Assembly: GCA_003153555.1 (NCBI GenBank)
Contig: PLZS01000048.1
Location: 113,568-177,567 of the forward strand
DNA from: Candidatus Melainabacteria bacterium
GTDB taxonomy: Bacteria; Cyanobacteriota; Vampirovibrionia; Obscuribacterales; Obscuribacteraceae
DNA: 64,000 nt
Direction of reading: 5' to 3'
Below, piece after piece: positions 43,463 to 52,644 of the stretch. A program made the position numbers and the translations under genes. Position 1 is the first letter of the stretch, and every line of letters starts with the position of its first letter. The notes beneath the pieces are model-generated. The model did no database searches. It was not told the origin of the DNA and saw nothing but the letters and a program-made list of their open reading frames with translations.

Positions 43463-45769
43463 TTAATACCAGTATTGTGTTTTCTTGGTCCAAGAGTCAT
43501 TTGGGTATTGCTTGTGCATGATTGCAAATGCAGTTTTAGATAATCCCTCGGTAGATTTGTCGAAGCAACCAAACTTTGGCGAACGAATGGCGTGATAAAG
43601 CGCTTCCGGCAGTCGTTTGTCCTTAGTGCCTGGTTTCTTTGCGTAACTAATCAATTCAGTGAGCAGGTAAGTCGGACCCGGACCGGCGCTGATCAAGCGC
43701 TTTTGTTCAGCGCTGGCTTCAGCCACTTGCGTTGCGCTTAAGAAGGTCGGCTTTGTCTTTGCACTTTTGTTGGCAGGCAGGTCTTGCTCTCGACTGGGAG
43801 TTTCACTGGCGCACCACCAATTATCATGGAAGTCTTCAATTTGGTTAAACAGAGCTTGGCGCAGGGATCCTGGTGTAATGTACGGGCGCATGGCCGGATT
43901 GCTGATCAAGATATAAGTGCTCAGGAATTTGCGCTGGTCAAGATTTGTTGTCGTCTTGTACTCGTTCAACAGTTTGGTTAAGAGCGGCTGCTGGGCAGCC
44001 AAAAGTGGTGTCAGTTGATTGATTGCCGGATCATCTTGCAGTAAAACTGCACGGGTCCACAATGCTTGCATATAATCGCGCCTCATTGCCACCGGCCAAT
44101 TCGCCCATGGCGCTGTTCTCAAAGCGTTGAGAGGAACAAACTCATTCAAAACATTTGCTGCTTTGGGGCTAAATGCCGCCGTCCAAAGATAATAGGTGTT
44201 GCTCTTTTCTATTTTGCATAGCTCAGATGGAACTTCTAGTCCATCTGAATCAGACGAGACACCAGAGGTTGTTCTTACTACGTCACGCCAATACTCAGCG
44301 AGAGACGTGGACAACTGTGCCTGCTGATCTAGGAACAAATTCAAGGATGAAGGCGACATATTCTTTGTCGCTAAAACTTCTGTTAATGCTTTACGGGCCT
44401 CGTCCATCTTTTTCGATTCGATTAATAAGCGCAATGCGTAATAACGTGCCGTTAAGTAGGCGGGCGACGAGGCTGGCAAATTGAGCGCGGCCCCGACCAA
44501 TTCACTACTTTCTTGGCCGCCGGATTTTGCATGCATGATCGCGGGCACTAGCCAAAGCACGGATTTGCCTTCCTGCCATCTTTGCCAAGCCATTAACCCA
44601 GCCGCCGGCTCGGAAGACTCAACCAGAGTGATCCAGTCGGTTAACTCTGATTGGGCGGCCTTTGGTATCGCCGCCAATTTTACCGGCGCCGGTGATTCGT
44701 CATCTGGATTTGATCCGACGAACTTATCCAGCAAAAAAGTGTAATCTGTTACCTCTTGACGGAAGTCTCCCTTTGAACCCGGCATAGCTAGCTTGTTACC
44801 TAACGCTTGAAGAGCTGCTTCAGGATGAAGTCGATATTCAATGAAGCTCAGAAGTTGATGGGCTGAGTGGCGCAGATCGGTATTAGAATTGGGATCATCG
44901 ACAATCGCGGAAAGTCTTAAGACGGCGTGTTGTAAACTTGGTAAATCATAATTCTTGGGCAACGTTCCTTTGCGAACCATGCAACGAGCGGCCAAATATG
45001 GCGCCGTATTACGGTAGGGAGATGCAGAGTCCTTTGCGATTGCATCGAATTCTTGGGCAGCCAAATCAAATTGCTGAGCATAAAAATGGGCAGCTGCAAG
45101 TTGATAATTCCGATCTGCTTTGGTTAAGGGATCTGCCTCTTTAGGCGCTGCCTCAGGGAAACCAGGTTCGTCATCAAATTTTTTTGTTTGATAGTGGTAT
45201 TCGGGTCCTGAGCAATGACAAAAGACCTGATCCTGAGCCTGTAGCCAGTTTTTGACATTGTCTGATCCCTCACCATATTTGGTGGCTTTTTGCTGCAGAA
45301 TGTTGGTGGCATTTACGAAGGCATCATTTGGGCAATTTAGGTAGGAGTTGTAAATGTCGTCACCTGACGAGCCGACCATTCGATCTGTTGATATCCGATC
45401 TATTTTCTTACTGCCAGCGATTTTGCTTCTAGCCTCCAGCCAAAGTTTCACTGGGTCAGCCGCGTCGCTATTGGAACGATCATAGTTATTCATCCGCGCT
45501 TCCCAGAGGGCGATGATCGCGCCTTGCTCGTTTGCGCTGAGAGGTTTGCCAGCTAATTCTCGATAGGCGCAAAACAAATAGGAGCGAGCGAATGTGGGCC
45601 GCACGACACCTAACTTACCTGCCGCGAAAAGTTTAAGTGGAAAATCCGGATGGTACTGGAACGAGAAGACCGCTTCTTCAAAGAATGGTCCGCACGAGAA
45701 AGAACTAGATGGACAGAAAAGCAAGACTGTCGCTGCAATCGTCACACTGATTTTTTTGAACGCCTTCAT
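43463..45769 (-). CDS. Secreted 'SCGPFF' protein, unknown function
   Basis: 768 residues. The ATG at 45769 overlaps the upstream stop as ATGA, showing translational coupling. Signal peptide MKAFKKISVTIAATVLLFCPS followed by SFSCGPFFEEAVF, a CGPFF signature I recall from large uncharacterised secreted proteins of several phyla. The rest is mostly helical with TPR-like stretches (YQLAAAHFYAQQFDLAAQEFDAIAKDS) and ends PNDSWTKKTQYWY. No catalytic motif is recognised. It lies between a DUF3142 protein and an exported hydrolase, so it probably works in the periplasm with them. Confidence 0.75.
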   Translation of the reverse strand: MKAFKKISVTIAATVLLFCPSSSFSCGPFFEEAVFSFQYHPDFPLKLFAAGKLGVVRPTFARSYLFCAYRELAGKPLSANEQGAIIALWEARMNNYDRSNSDAADPVKLWLEARSKIAGSKKIDRISTDRMVGSSGDDIYNSYLNCPNDAFVNATNILQQKATKYGEGSDNVKNWLQAQDQVFCHCSGPEYHYQTKKFDDEPGFPEAAPKEADPLTKADRNYQLAAAHFYAQQFDLAAQEFDAIAKDSASPYRNTAPYLAARCMVRKGTLPKNYDLPSLQHAVLRLSAIVDDPNSNTDLRHSAHQLLSFIEYRLHPEAALQALGNKLAMPGSKGDFRQEVTDYTFLLDKFVGSNPDDESPAPVKLAAIPKAAQSELTDWITLVESSEPAAGLMAWQRWQEGKSVLWLVPAIMHAKSGGQESSELVGAALNLPASSPAYLTARYYALRLLIESKKMDEARKALTEVLATKNMSPSSLNLFLDQQAQLSTSLAEYWRDVVRTTSGVSSDSDGLEVPSELCKIEKSNTYYLWTAAFSPKAANVLNEFVPLNALRTAPWANWPVAMRRDYMQALWTRAVLLQDDPAINQLTPLLAAQQPLLTKLLNEYKTTTNLDQRKFLSTYILISNPAMRPYITPGSLRQALFNQIEDFHDNWWCASETPSREQDLPANKSAKTKPTFLSATQVAEASAEQKRLISAGPGPTYLLTELISYAKKPGTKDKRLPEALYHAIRSPKFGCFDKSTEGLSKTAFAIMHKQYPNDSWTKKTQYWY

Positions 45770-46587
45770 TTCCAACTATCAACCTCTCGAATTAGATCTT
45801 GCACTTTCCTTTGCTTCCATGCTGTGCGCGAAAACATATAGACCCGTGGAACGGGCTTAAGTATACTCGTTACCATCTTGCCAAGAAGCCGGTTGAGAGA
45901 CGTTTCGTTTTCAGAAATTCCAATCGCTTCGTAAGAGTGCCCATAGGTGTTACCAGACTGAAGCAGAATCAGTATTGAGCCACTGTCAGCTCCCATTTCG
46001 AAGAACATCGGCACCACTTCGTCGACTGGTACATTTTTTCTGCCCAGCCAATCGTCACCGAGACACCATGAAGCGAGAGATGTCATGGAAAGATAGACGT
46101 CTTTCGGCAGTGTCCTTCGCATCTGGGTGAGAAATTTCCTGTACCAGCCTCTTTCGCTCTTGCGCGCATCGAAATCGAACTGCACCGCTTGCACTCCGGG
46201 TTTTAAAAATCGGGGCACAACTTCGACAATCGCTGAGGCTAATTTGTCATCTTGTTCATTAAGCGACCCATCGGATTCGATTCTCACCACGGACATCAGA
46301 TAGGTTGATGCCGGTAAGCGCAATGGTTGATGGCGAACGTTGCTCGTATCAAGATGCCGCTTTCTTATTTTGATCGTTCCAGCAAGAAATGCTACACCAG
46401 TTGTTTTGGTGTCAATAAAGCGAAGATCTTCTGGTCTCTCCCATGCCCATAACATGATCCTCGGAGGAGGAGCGGTACCACAACGACTGGCGCCTGTGCC
46501 TGTGTCGACAGCACCCAAAAACAACAAGACGGTAAGGAAAGCGGTTAGCACTATGGCGATCGCATTGTGCCGACCAGAGACACGCAT
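45766..46587 (-). CDS. DUF3142 protein, exported
   Basis: 273 residues from ATG 46587, one nucleotide after the M1 peptidase stop; an in-frame ATG at 46611 lies inside that gene. One N-terminal hydrophobic helix (~10-30) acts as signal or anchor. Family blocks: MLWAWERPEDLRFID, GVAFLAGTI, VVRIESDG, VQAVQFDFDARKSERGWYRKFLTQMRRTLP, LSMTSLASWCLGDDWL and VPMFFEMG. The spacing of Asp/Glu residues on presumed strand ends suggests a TIM-barrel glycoside-hydrolase-like fold, but activity is unproven. Overlaps the SCGPFF gene by 4 nt. Confidence 0.85.
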   Translation of the reverse strand: MRVSGRHNAIAIVLTAFLTVLLFLGAVDTGTGASRCGTAPPPRIMLWAWERPEDLRFIDTKTTGVAFLAGTIKIRKRHLDTSNVRHQPLRLPASTYLMSVVRIESDGSLNEQDDKLASAIVEVVPRFLKPGVQAVQFDFDARKSERGWYRKFLTQMRRTLPKDVYLSMTSLASWCLGDDWLGRKNVPVDEVVPMFFEMGADSGSILILLQSGNTYGHSYEAIGISENETSLNRLLGKMVTSILKPVPRVYMFSRTAWKQRKVQDLIREVDSWK

Positions 46588-46588
46588 C

Positions 46589-49267
46589 TTATTTTTTGGC
46601 CAAAAGTTCATTCAATTGAGACGCCGTATTGCGACGGAAAATTACGTTTCCATGAATCCACTCGAGCGCCTTTCTAATTGTCCGCTTGCCCGCTGGAATC
46701 GAATGAGACGCGACAAAAGCCTTGGCCTTAGCCTCCTCTGCTGGGGTTGTGAATGAACTGGCAGCGGCTGCGACTATGTGCGGGATCGAGTTAAGCGAAA
46801 AACGACTGTTAATCTGAGCCCAATGACTTTCGATGAATGTCCACGCCCGCGCACTAGTCTCAACTTGACCCAAAAGACGTCCCAGCAAATGTGGCGCATC
46901 TTGAGTGCGCACTTTGTCTGTTAACGAAATCGCTAGTGTTTGATCCACTAAATCTGATTGTTTAAACATCGCCAGACAAGCTAAGTTACGCTTCTCGATT
47001 TCTGGAGTTTTGGCGGTTTGCCAGAGTTTTGTAATTTGCTTGTATTCAGAAGCGCCACCATTGTAGGCAACAATTGTTGTGATCGCATCGGCGATGTTTG
47101 GATCCAAAACAGACTGATTTATCACATATTGACTAAACAGCTGGCGTGCTTTTGCGAGCACTGATTGATCTTGCCCGACCGTGCCGAGTGTTTTCAAAAC
47201 ATCCACGCGAGCCAAGGCTGTGAGATCCGACTCACCACTACGAGGTTGCCATCCCAACTCTTGTTTCTGACGCGCCAAAGTGGTGCGTACCAAACTGGCG
47301 AAAGCAGGACGTTGTGAAGCATTGACGAACTTGTATAGCCCATTTAGCTTGTCTATGAGCAGGTCCGCCACGGTTGGATCAAGCTCTTCAGAATAGTTGC
47401 GCGTCAAATTCAAAAATGCTTCTATTGATACTTTGTTGGAATAACACAATGCCCATTGATCCGAGAGCAAGCTCAACCGTTCCTGCACGTCAAATTTTTC
47501 AATAGATGCAGACAACTGTTTCAGTTGCTCGTCTGTGTACTTAACTCGAAAATAGCCATCACCATGCGCGTTGGCTGTGAAAGGCGGTTCCATAGGTTTG
47601 GTCAATGTTGCGTTCTGGTCCTCGAACAAGAATTTTTCAGATTCGTGATCGGTGGCGTGTCTAAATGACAATGGTGCGTGCCATATTGTTTTAGTAGTCA
47701 ATTGCTCATGTACAGGCGGAATTAGAATGAACCGATACTGGACGAGATCTAAACCACGTACCGAGTTTCGTATATCGACCAAGGGATAACCGGATTTCAA
47801 GACCCAATTTTTCATTAGACCTGATACATCCAACTTTGCAGCCGCTCCGATGGCAGTCCACAAGTCTTCAGTGGTGGCATTGTTGAACTGGTGCTTTCGG
47901 ATATAGTCTTGAATGCCTTTCTGGAAGGTGTCCTCTCCAACAAAATGCTCCAGCATCCTCAAAATGGACGCGCCCTTCGTATATGTGATTTCGTCAAACA
48001 TTTCATTTGCTTGCAGGGGATTTGAAACAGTGAAATGTATAGGGCGGGTTGAAATCAGTGAGTCACTTTCTAGAGCATGAGCACGTCCCAGGGCGAAACG
48101 GTCCCATTCATGCCAATCCGGTCGTAATATATCGCAGGCCTTGGTTGCCATCCATGTTGCAAACGCTTCATTGAGCCAAAGATCATCCCACCACTTCATG
48201 GTGACGAGATCTCCAAACCACATATGAGCCATCTCATGCGCCACGATGGAAGAAACTTCCATGCGCGAGCTGGTCGACGCTGTTTTGTCATCGATAAGCA
48301 AAGCACTTTCACGGAAGGTTATTGCGCCAAGATTTTCCATTGCTCCTGCTTCGAAGTCGGGAATGGCTATCAGGTCCAATTTCTTAGCTGGATATGGCAC
48401 GCCGAAGTAACTGTTGTAGTAAGGCAGTAACTTTTGGGCAACAAGCTGAGCGTAGGAACCTAGCACCGTGCGATCGGCTACACACCAAACTCTAATTGGC
48501 ACGCCTTCCGAAACAGCAACCGGTGTTGATTTGAACGGACCAATGATCAGCGCTAACAAGTAGCTCGACATAATTGGAGTTTCTGCAAAGTGGACAACTC
48601 GTTGATGAGATGACTGGTCAATTTTGTCTTCTGTTACGGCGCTATTTGAAATAGCGGTTAAGGTAGGATCTATTGCTGCCGTAATTTTGTACGATGCTTT
48701 GTAGCTTGGCTCATCAAAACAGGGAAACATGCGCCGAGAGTCAGTTGGCTCCATCTGAGTGGTGGCAATGTAATGAGTTATCCCTTTGCGGTCTTTAAAG
48801 TCAGATCGATAAAAACCTCGTAGTTTGTCGTTTAAAACGCCTGTAAAATTGATCGCAAGCGCATAGGTACCAGGCTGAATTGTCGAACTAGACTGAAAGT
48901 GAATTCGTTCAAAAGCCGCTTCAGGTCTCACCTTGAGCTTGACAATTTGCTTTCCTTCGGAACCTTTTAGTGTAGCGCTGATAATTTTCAGTTCAATGCC
49001 ATTTAGCACTATAACTGACGTCGGTGAAGCAACAGATATCGTGATCGTTTCTTTGCCTATAAATGTTCTCTTGGGCAGGTCTGGTTGTATAAAGAGATCG
49101 TAGACTTTGGGAGAAACTCCTTCCGGCAAGCGATACTGACTTGCAGACTCCATCTCATGGGGTGGTGCTACTTTGGAGAGTTTATTGGAAGCGAAGCAGC
49201 TCGTGCCAACTAGTAAAAGAAAACTAAGCGCAATCGAACCGACTCGATCGGACATTCTTTCGAACAT
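46589..49267 (-). CDS. M1-family aminopeptidase, exported
   Basis: 892 residues. N-terminal signal peptide (VGSIALSFLLLVGTSCFAS); ribosome site AGGGG 8 nt before the ATG. Substrate N-terminus recognition GAMENLGAITF and zinc site HEMAHMWFGDLV (His ~344) with Glu 18 residues later in NEAFATW. The C-terminal ~350 residues form the ERAP1-like helical domain. It removes N-terminal residues from peptides; the signal peptide places it in the periplasm or outside, unlike E. coli PepN. Second gene of the tightly spaced exported-protein cluster (9 nt after the previous stop, 1 nt before DUF3142). Confidence 0.95.
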   Translation of the reverse strand: MFERMSDRVGSIALSFLLLVGTSCFASNKLSKVAPPHEMESASQYRLPEGVSPKVYDLFIQPDLPKRTFIGKETITISVASPTSVIVLNGIELKIISATLKGSEGKQIVKLKVRPEAAFERIHFQSSSTIQPGTYALAINFTGVLNDKLRGFYRSDFKDRKGITHYIATTQMEPTDSRRMFPCFDEPSYKASYKITAAIDPTLTAISNSAVTEDKIDQSSHQRVVHFAETPIMSSYLLALIIGPFKSTPVAVSEGVPIRVWCVADRTVLGSYAQLVAQKLLPYYNSYFGVPYPAKKLDLIAIPDFEAGAMENLGAITFRESALLIDDKTASTSSRMEVSSIVAHEMAHMWFGDLVTMKWWDDLWLNEAFATWMATKACDILRPDWHEWDRFALGRAHALESDSLISTRPIHFTVSNPLQANEMFDEITYTKGASILRMLEHFVGEDTFQKGIQDYIRKHQFNNATTEDLWTAIGAAAKLDVSGLMKNWVLKSGYPLVDIRNSVRGLDLVQYRFILIPPVHEQLTTKTIWHAPLSFRHATDHESEKFLFEDQNATLTKPMEPPFTANAHGDGYFRVKYTDEQLKQLSASIEKFDVQERLSLLSDQWALCYSNKVSIEAFLNLTRNYSEELDPTVADLLIDKLNGLYKFVNASQRPAFASLVRTTLARQKQELGWQPRSGESDLTALARVDVLKTLGTVGQDQSVLAKARQLFSQYVINQSVLDPNIADAITTIVAYNGGASEYKQITKLWQTAKTPEIEKRNLACLAMFKQSDLVDQTLAISLTDKVRTQDAPHLLGRLLGQVETSARAWTFIESHWAQINSRFSLNSIPHIVAAAASSFTTPAEEAKAKAFVASHSIPAGKRTIRKALEWIHGNVIFRRNTASQLNELLAKK

Positions 49268-49276
49268 TGTTATCCC

Positions 49277-50038
49277 CTATTGTGTGACTGCCGCAGTTTC
49301 ACTTTCCGTCTTTAAAAACTCGAGAAATAATTTCTTCATGTCCTTACCTTTGTAAGTATCCTGAGGCACAAACGGACTAAGGCGATTTTCATAAGCGAAA
49401 GACTTCCCAAGCAAAACTGGTTGACCTTGAGGATCGAATACTTTGGCGGACGTTTCTCTTTTTATTAGTCCATCGCCTTCCGGTCTATAGGTAGTTATTT
49501 GCTCGCCCGACTCTACCGATTTGATTACACAATCTGCTTTGGAGACGCGAATCTGTGTGTCAATGCTTCTTCTCACAAACCTTCGATCGTTGACGTCGAT
49601 AGGTTCACTAGTGCGAACCATCTGCACCACAAAGTCATCGCCGCTGTCGACAGTGGCCGTAAAAGGAGCCGGATCGAATTGCCAAATCGTTCCCTTATCG
49701 TCTTGCTGAGTTCCCCAGGTTCCGGTCGCTTTGGCAGGCTCTGTTCGTGTTGTTGTATCGGTAGTGTTCGTCTTGTAGGTGTACCTGTAATAGTCGGTCT
49801 GACTGTCCTTGTGCCATGTACCAGCAAGCCATGTGGGAATGCGATACCACTTATTAACTTGTTGGGCATTGATCGCCGATAGCTTAGAGGGGGCGAAGAC
49901 TTCGCCGGCGGAGAGTGAGGGGTCAAGAGGTTGTAAAGTTTCGCTGTGGTCGATTTCTCCGATCAGAATCTTCGCCTGAGCGATAGGCGACAAGCAGGCA
50001 AGCAGGCACAGACCAGCTAATATAGAACGTACTTTCAT
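49277..50038 (-). CDS. Secreted protein, unknown function
   Basis: 253 residues from ATG 50038, chosen because it starts the signal peptide MKVRSILAGLCLLACLSPI with an AQA-K cleavage site; an in-frame start at 50074 adds a leader. The mature protein is beta-rich: WYRIPTWLAGTWHKDSQTDYYRYTYKTNT, GTIWQFDPAPFTATVDSGD, RRSIDTQIRVSKADCVIKSVESGEQ. This reads like a lipocalin-like or DUF-type single barrel. It is the first gene of the minus-strand cluster that continues with the M1 peptidase 9 nt later. Confidence 0.75.
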   Translation of the reverse strand: MKVRSILAGLCLLACLSPIAQAKILIGEIDHSETLQPLDPSLSAGEVFAPSKLSAINAQQVNKWYRIPTWLAGTWHKDSQTDYYRYTYKTNTTDTTTRTEPAKATGTWGTQQDDKGTIWQFDPAPFTATVDSGDDFVVQMVRTSEPIDVNDRRFVRRSIDTQIRVSKADCVIKSVESGEQITTYRPEGDGLIKRETSAKVFDPQGQPVLLGKSFAYENRLSPFVPQDTYKGKDMKKLFLEFLKTESETAAVTQ

Positions 50039-50133
50039 GGTGTTCATCAGGCAAAATAGCATAGCATCTCCCAATACTAAAAGCGTGCCCTGCCTGAGCA
50101 GAGCACACTAAAGCGTCCAATTTTTGCCGAATT

Positions 50134-50529
50134 CTATTTCACCCAGAAAATCAATCTTTTCAGAAGAGGACGACGATGATGTTCCAGTTCTGCCTTGGCT
50201 GCAGCTAGCTGATTTTCTAGAGAGACCGTGCGAGCAGCCTGAGCTTGATAGTGCTCGAGCAATTCCATTTGTTTACCCTGTGTTGTTACCAGGGCGCCCA
50301 GACCGTTCAGGCGCTCGTTGGCACCAGCCAATCGTTCGCTCGTGTCTTTTACCAGCTCAGTGACTCGACACAACTGTTCAAGTAGATTCTGGACTAGCTT
50401 CAGCTCCGTCTCTGGTGTCACAGGCGGTTTTGGGATTTCCAGGTGGGCATGATCAAGCAGTGCTTCCAATCCATCAAGATTCAGTGAATCTCCATGGGAT
50501 TGCAGTTCTTTCTTCTGATTTGTGTTCAT
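50134..50529 (-). CDS. Coiled-coil protein
   Basis: 131 residues. After a polar N-terminus, residues ~45-120 form a long heptad-rich helix (LVQNLLEQLCRVTELVKDTSERLAGANERL..., LENQLAAAKAELEHH), ending in a basic/hydrophobic tail RRPLLKRLIFWVK that could touch a membrane. No signal peptide. No family is recognised. About 95 nt upstream of the exported-protein cluster on the same strand. Confidence 0.65.
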   Translation of the reverse strand: MNTNQKKELQSHGDSLNLDGLEALLDHAHLEIPKPPVTPETELKLVQNLLEQLCRVTELVKDTSERLAGANERLNGLGALVTTQGKQMELLEHYQAQAARTVSLENQLAAAKAELEHHRRPLLKRLIFWVK

Positions 50530-50711
50530 CTAAGGCTCTTTCTAGAGATGAGCTTTGCTTGGATGCCATTATGAGTGGTATCACTTATGATGGCAACCCT
50601 TGGCTACCCCCGCCTGACGATCACCCAATGGGGACGGACTTAAGGGCACGAATTTGGTTTTCTGTTCATTCTTGCAGGCATGGAGGATCTGGTACTAGAA
50701 ACGGTGCGCGC

Positions 50712-50930
50712 TTACTTCTTTTTTTTCATTCCATAAACAACGGTGGCAACAATCAAGCTAGTAGCGATGAGGAAAAGCAAGCCGATACAGACAATCATCC
50801 ACTTGAAGCCGTTTGGGTCAGTATCCGAAACCGCCTGCATATCTGAAACTGCTTCGTTGGCATTTTTGGCTAAGGCAGAATGACAGCACAGCCAGACGCA
50901 CGCGGTAAAAATCATTTTGTTCAATTTCAT
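50712..50930 (-). CDS. Small exported single-pass membrane protein
   Basis: 72 residues. Signal sequence MKLNKMIFTACVWLCCHSALA, a short polar loop, a TM helix (WMIVCIGLLFLIATSLIVATVVY) and a GMKKKK cytoplasmic end. The ATG overlaps the rhodanese stop as ATGA, so the two are translated together. Function unknown; a tie to rhodanese sulfur chemistry is only suggested by coupling. Confidence 0.7.
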   Translation of the reverse strand: MKLNKMIFTACVWLCCHSALAKNANEAVSDMQAVSDTDPNGFKWMIVCIGLLFLIATSLIVATVVYGMKKKK

Positions 50931-51295
50931 TTATCCTCAGGCAGATTTTTTTCGCGCCAACCGCGCATGCCGCCCTCCATGGAAAAAACGTTCGTGTAGC
51001 CCATTTTTTGCAAGTTGTCAGCAGCCATCGCCGATCTGTATCCGCCCCCACAATAGAGAATTATCTCCTCTCCATAGTTGGGAATATGTTTCTCGACGTC
51101 GCGTTCTAGGATGCCTCTGCCTATGTGTGCGGCACCTGCGGCCCGGCCTTCACTCCATTCATGATCTTCTCGCACGTCAATGAAGCGGAAGTCCTCTTTG
51201 TTAGCCTGTTTTGCCCGGACCTGATCAATGGAAATTTCTCGAATTCTTGGTTTAATCTCTGCGACTAATCGCTCAAAAGCTTCTGTATGTTTCAT
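50927..51295 (-). CDS. Rhodanese-domain protein
   Basis: 122 residues from ATG 51295, placed by GGAGGG upstream; longer in-frame starts are not supported. Single rhodanese domain: DFRFIDVREDHEW, GAAHIGRGILE, active loop YCGGGYRS with the catalytic Cys, and the ending MEGGMRGWREKNLP. It carries sulfur as a persulfide on that Cys (thiosulfate or other donors). Cytosolic. Coupled to the small membrane protein by a 4-nt overlap and divergent from the FAH-family gene. Confidence 0.93.
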   Translation of the reverse strand: MKHTEAFERLVAEIKPRIREISIDQVRAKQANKEDFRFIDVREDHEWSEGRAAGAAHIGRGILERDVEKHIPNYGEEIILYCGGGYRSAMAADNLQKMGYTNVFSMEGGMRGWREKNLPEDK

Positions 51296-51447
51296 TCGAG
51301 TCCCTCCCGTGGCATCCAAATTGTAACTGCAACCCCAGCCTTTGAGCTTATTTATAACGGCAACATTGAGAATGTTTCGTCGGATTGCCGAACATGGGAT
51401 AATGCCACTTCGGTAATTTGAGCAGCTCACCAAGCGAGGCCCGATTA

Positions 51448-52290
51448 ATGCTTTATACTCGAACCACTCCAACTGTTAGCCTTTTTGGCACCATCGTTCC
51501 GGAGCCGAGAGCATTTCTCGATTTTCTTGGATTCGAGAAACACGTGATCCAAATACGCGACAAGCGTGGTACCACAATTTGGCCAGGTTGGTACGATCAC
51601 GCTGCTTATTACATCATTGATTTGCAACCAGAAAAGATGTTTGGTACAGGAGATGAAGTGACCGTCCCTTCCTGCGTCAAAGCCGGTGATTATGAGTTTG
51701 AAATTGGTTGCTATATTACCGAGCAAGCATTGCTTACTTCAAAGCAAGAAGCGCTCACATTTTTTAAAGAAAAGTGTTTTTTGACTATCGTCAATGACTG
51801 GTCGGCTCGCGATATTCAGAAAAGAGATATTGAAGGACTTGGTCCATCGAATAGTAAGTTTGTGATCGGTAAGAGCATTGGACCGAAGCTCGTACCCGTC
51901 TCTAATTTTGAAATGGACGATAACGGCGTTATGGACATGGAAATGATTTTGCGGGTCAATGGTGAGGAGCGCAGTCGCTCTAACTACAACACGATTTATC
52001 ACAACCATCCAACCACAGGACTGAAACATGCGTGGAGTTTTCCTCGAGTCATGTCCTGGCTTGGTCAGCAAAACATCCCGGTTCAACCAGGATATTTGAT
52101 CGGCTCTGGAACCGTCGGCAATGGCTGCATCGCTGAGTTCACGGCCAAGATGGATCCTAAGACAGGTGCTGAGATCGAACCTGCTAAATTCGGTTGGCTG
52201 AAGGATGGCGATTTAATCTCGATGGAATCGGACGGAATAGGAATTCTCGAAAATAAGGTTCGAGTCAAGGAATACGCGCCAGTAAAGTAG
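51448..52290 (+). CDS. Fumarylacetoacetate hydrolase-family protein
   Basis: 280 residues from ATG 51448 (GAGG about 8 nt upstream). FAH fold: metal-binding acids in YEFEIGCYI, helix motif TIVNDWSARDIQKRDIEGLGPSNSKFVIGKSIGPKLVP, substrate loop NYNTIYHNHPTTG, and GTVGNGCIAEF in place of the usual GTxxG. Family members split C-C bonds or hydrate/decarboxylate 2-oxo acids such as acylpyruvates with Mg2+. Exact substrate not deducible. Followed by two hairpin-type palindromes with T-runs. Confidence 0.9.
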   Translation: MLYTRTTPTVSLFGTIVPEPRAFLDFLGFEKHVIQIRDKRGTTIWPGWYDHAAYYIIDLQPEKMFGTGDEVTVPSCVKAGDYEFEIGCYITEQALLTSKQEALTFFKEKCFLTIVNDWSARDIQKRDIEGLGPSNSKFVIGKSIGPKLVPVSNFEMDDNGVMDMEMILRVNGEERSRSNYNTIYHNHPTTGLKHAWSFPRVMSWLGQQNIPVQPGYLIGSGTVGNGCIAEFTAKMDPKTGAEIEPAKFGWLKDGDLISMESDGIGILENKVRVKEYAPVK

Positions 52291-52312
52291 AGGCTTGGGA
52301 CCCATTCAGAAA

Positions 52313-52338
52313 AACCAACCGTTAACGGTTGGTTTTTT
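52313..52338 (+). terminator. Terminator-like hairpin built on the AACCGTTAACGGTT palindrome (copy 6)
   Basis: AACCAACCG and CGGTTGGTT form a 9-bp stem around TTAA, followed directly by further Ts. It lies 22 nt after the FAH-family stop. The core at 52317-52330 is identical to the copy at 55929. Confidence 0.75.
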
Positions 52339-52367
52339 GTTTCCATTGTTTCAACAGCTTTTGCATG

Positions 52368-52393
52368 CTCAACCGTCAACGGTTGAGTTTTTT
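52368..52393 (+). terminator. Second terminator-like hairpin with AACCGTCAACGGTT core (copy 7)
   Basis: CTCAACCG and CGGTTGAG form an 8-bp stem around TCAA, followed by six Ts. It lies 35 nt after the first hairpin and before the tRNA gene. Tandem copies suggest reinforced termination after the FAH-family gene. Confidence 0.7.
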
Positions 52394-52426
52394 GTCGGGC
52401 TCAAGAAAGTATTCTAATTAAGGAAT

Positions 52427-52510
52427 TGCCCTCGGAGGGATTCGAACCCTCAATCCCTTACGGGCAACGCATTTTAAGTGCGTCTCGTATACCAGTTCCG
52501 ACACAAGGGC
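52427..52510 (-). tRNA. tRNA-Leu (anticodon UAA), no intron
   Basis: 84 nt on the minus strand. The acceptor GCCCTTG pairs with CGAGGGC (one G-T). The anticodon stem ACGCA/TGCGT closes the loop CTTAAAA, giving anticodon TAA. A class II variable arm (TGCCCGTAAGGGAT) and T-arm GAGGG-TTCGAAT-CCCTC follow. A73 discriminator; CCA is not encoded. In many cyanobacteria this tRNA is split by a group I intron inside the anticodon; here the loop is uninterrupted. Confidence 0.93.
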
Positions 52511-52644
52511 GTGAGTTGCTATTTTACACGCTTGGCACTGAGCGCCTAGACGATAGTACGAAAAGTTTCTGCGTGTTTACTCGTGACAACTGATGTCATT
52601 CAAATCCAGAATGCTCACTGCGGGCCGTTTATGGATTTTAATGC

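Noticed and set aside
17794..46566. HIP1 (GCGATCGC) enrichment as in photosynthetic cyanobacteria
   Set aside because: Only about four copies were noticed by eye (near 17795, 39303, 39740, 46557), far below HIP1-rich genomes; not a reliable signal.
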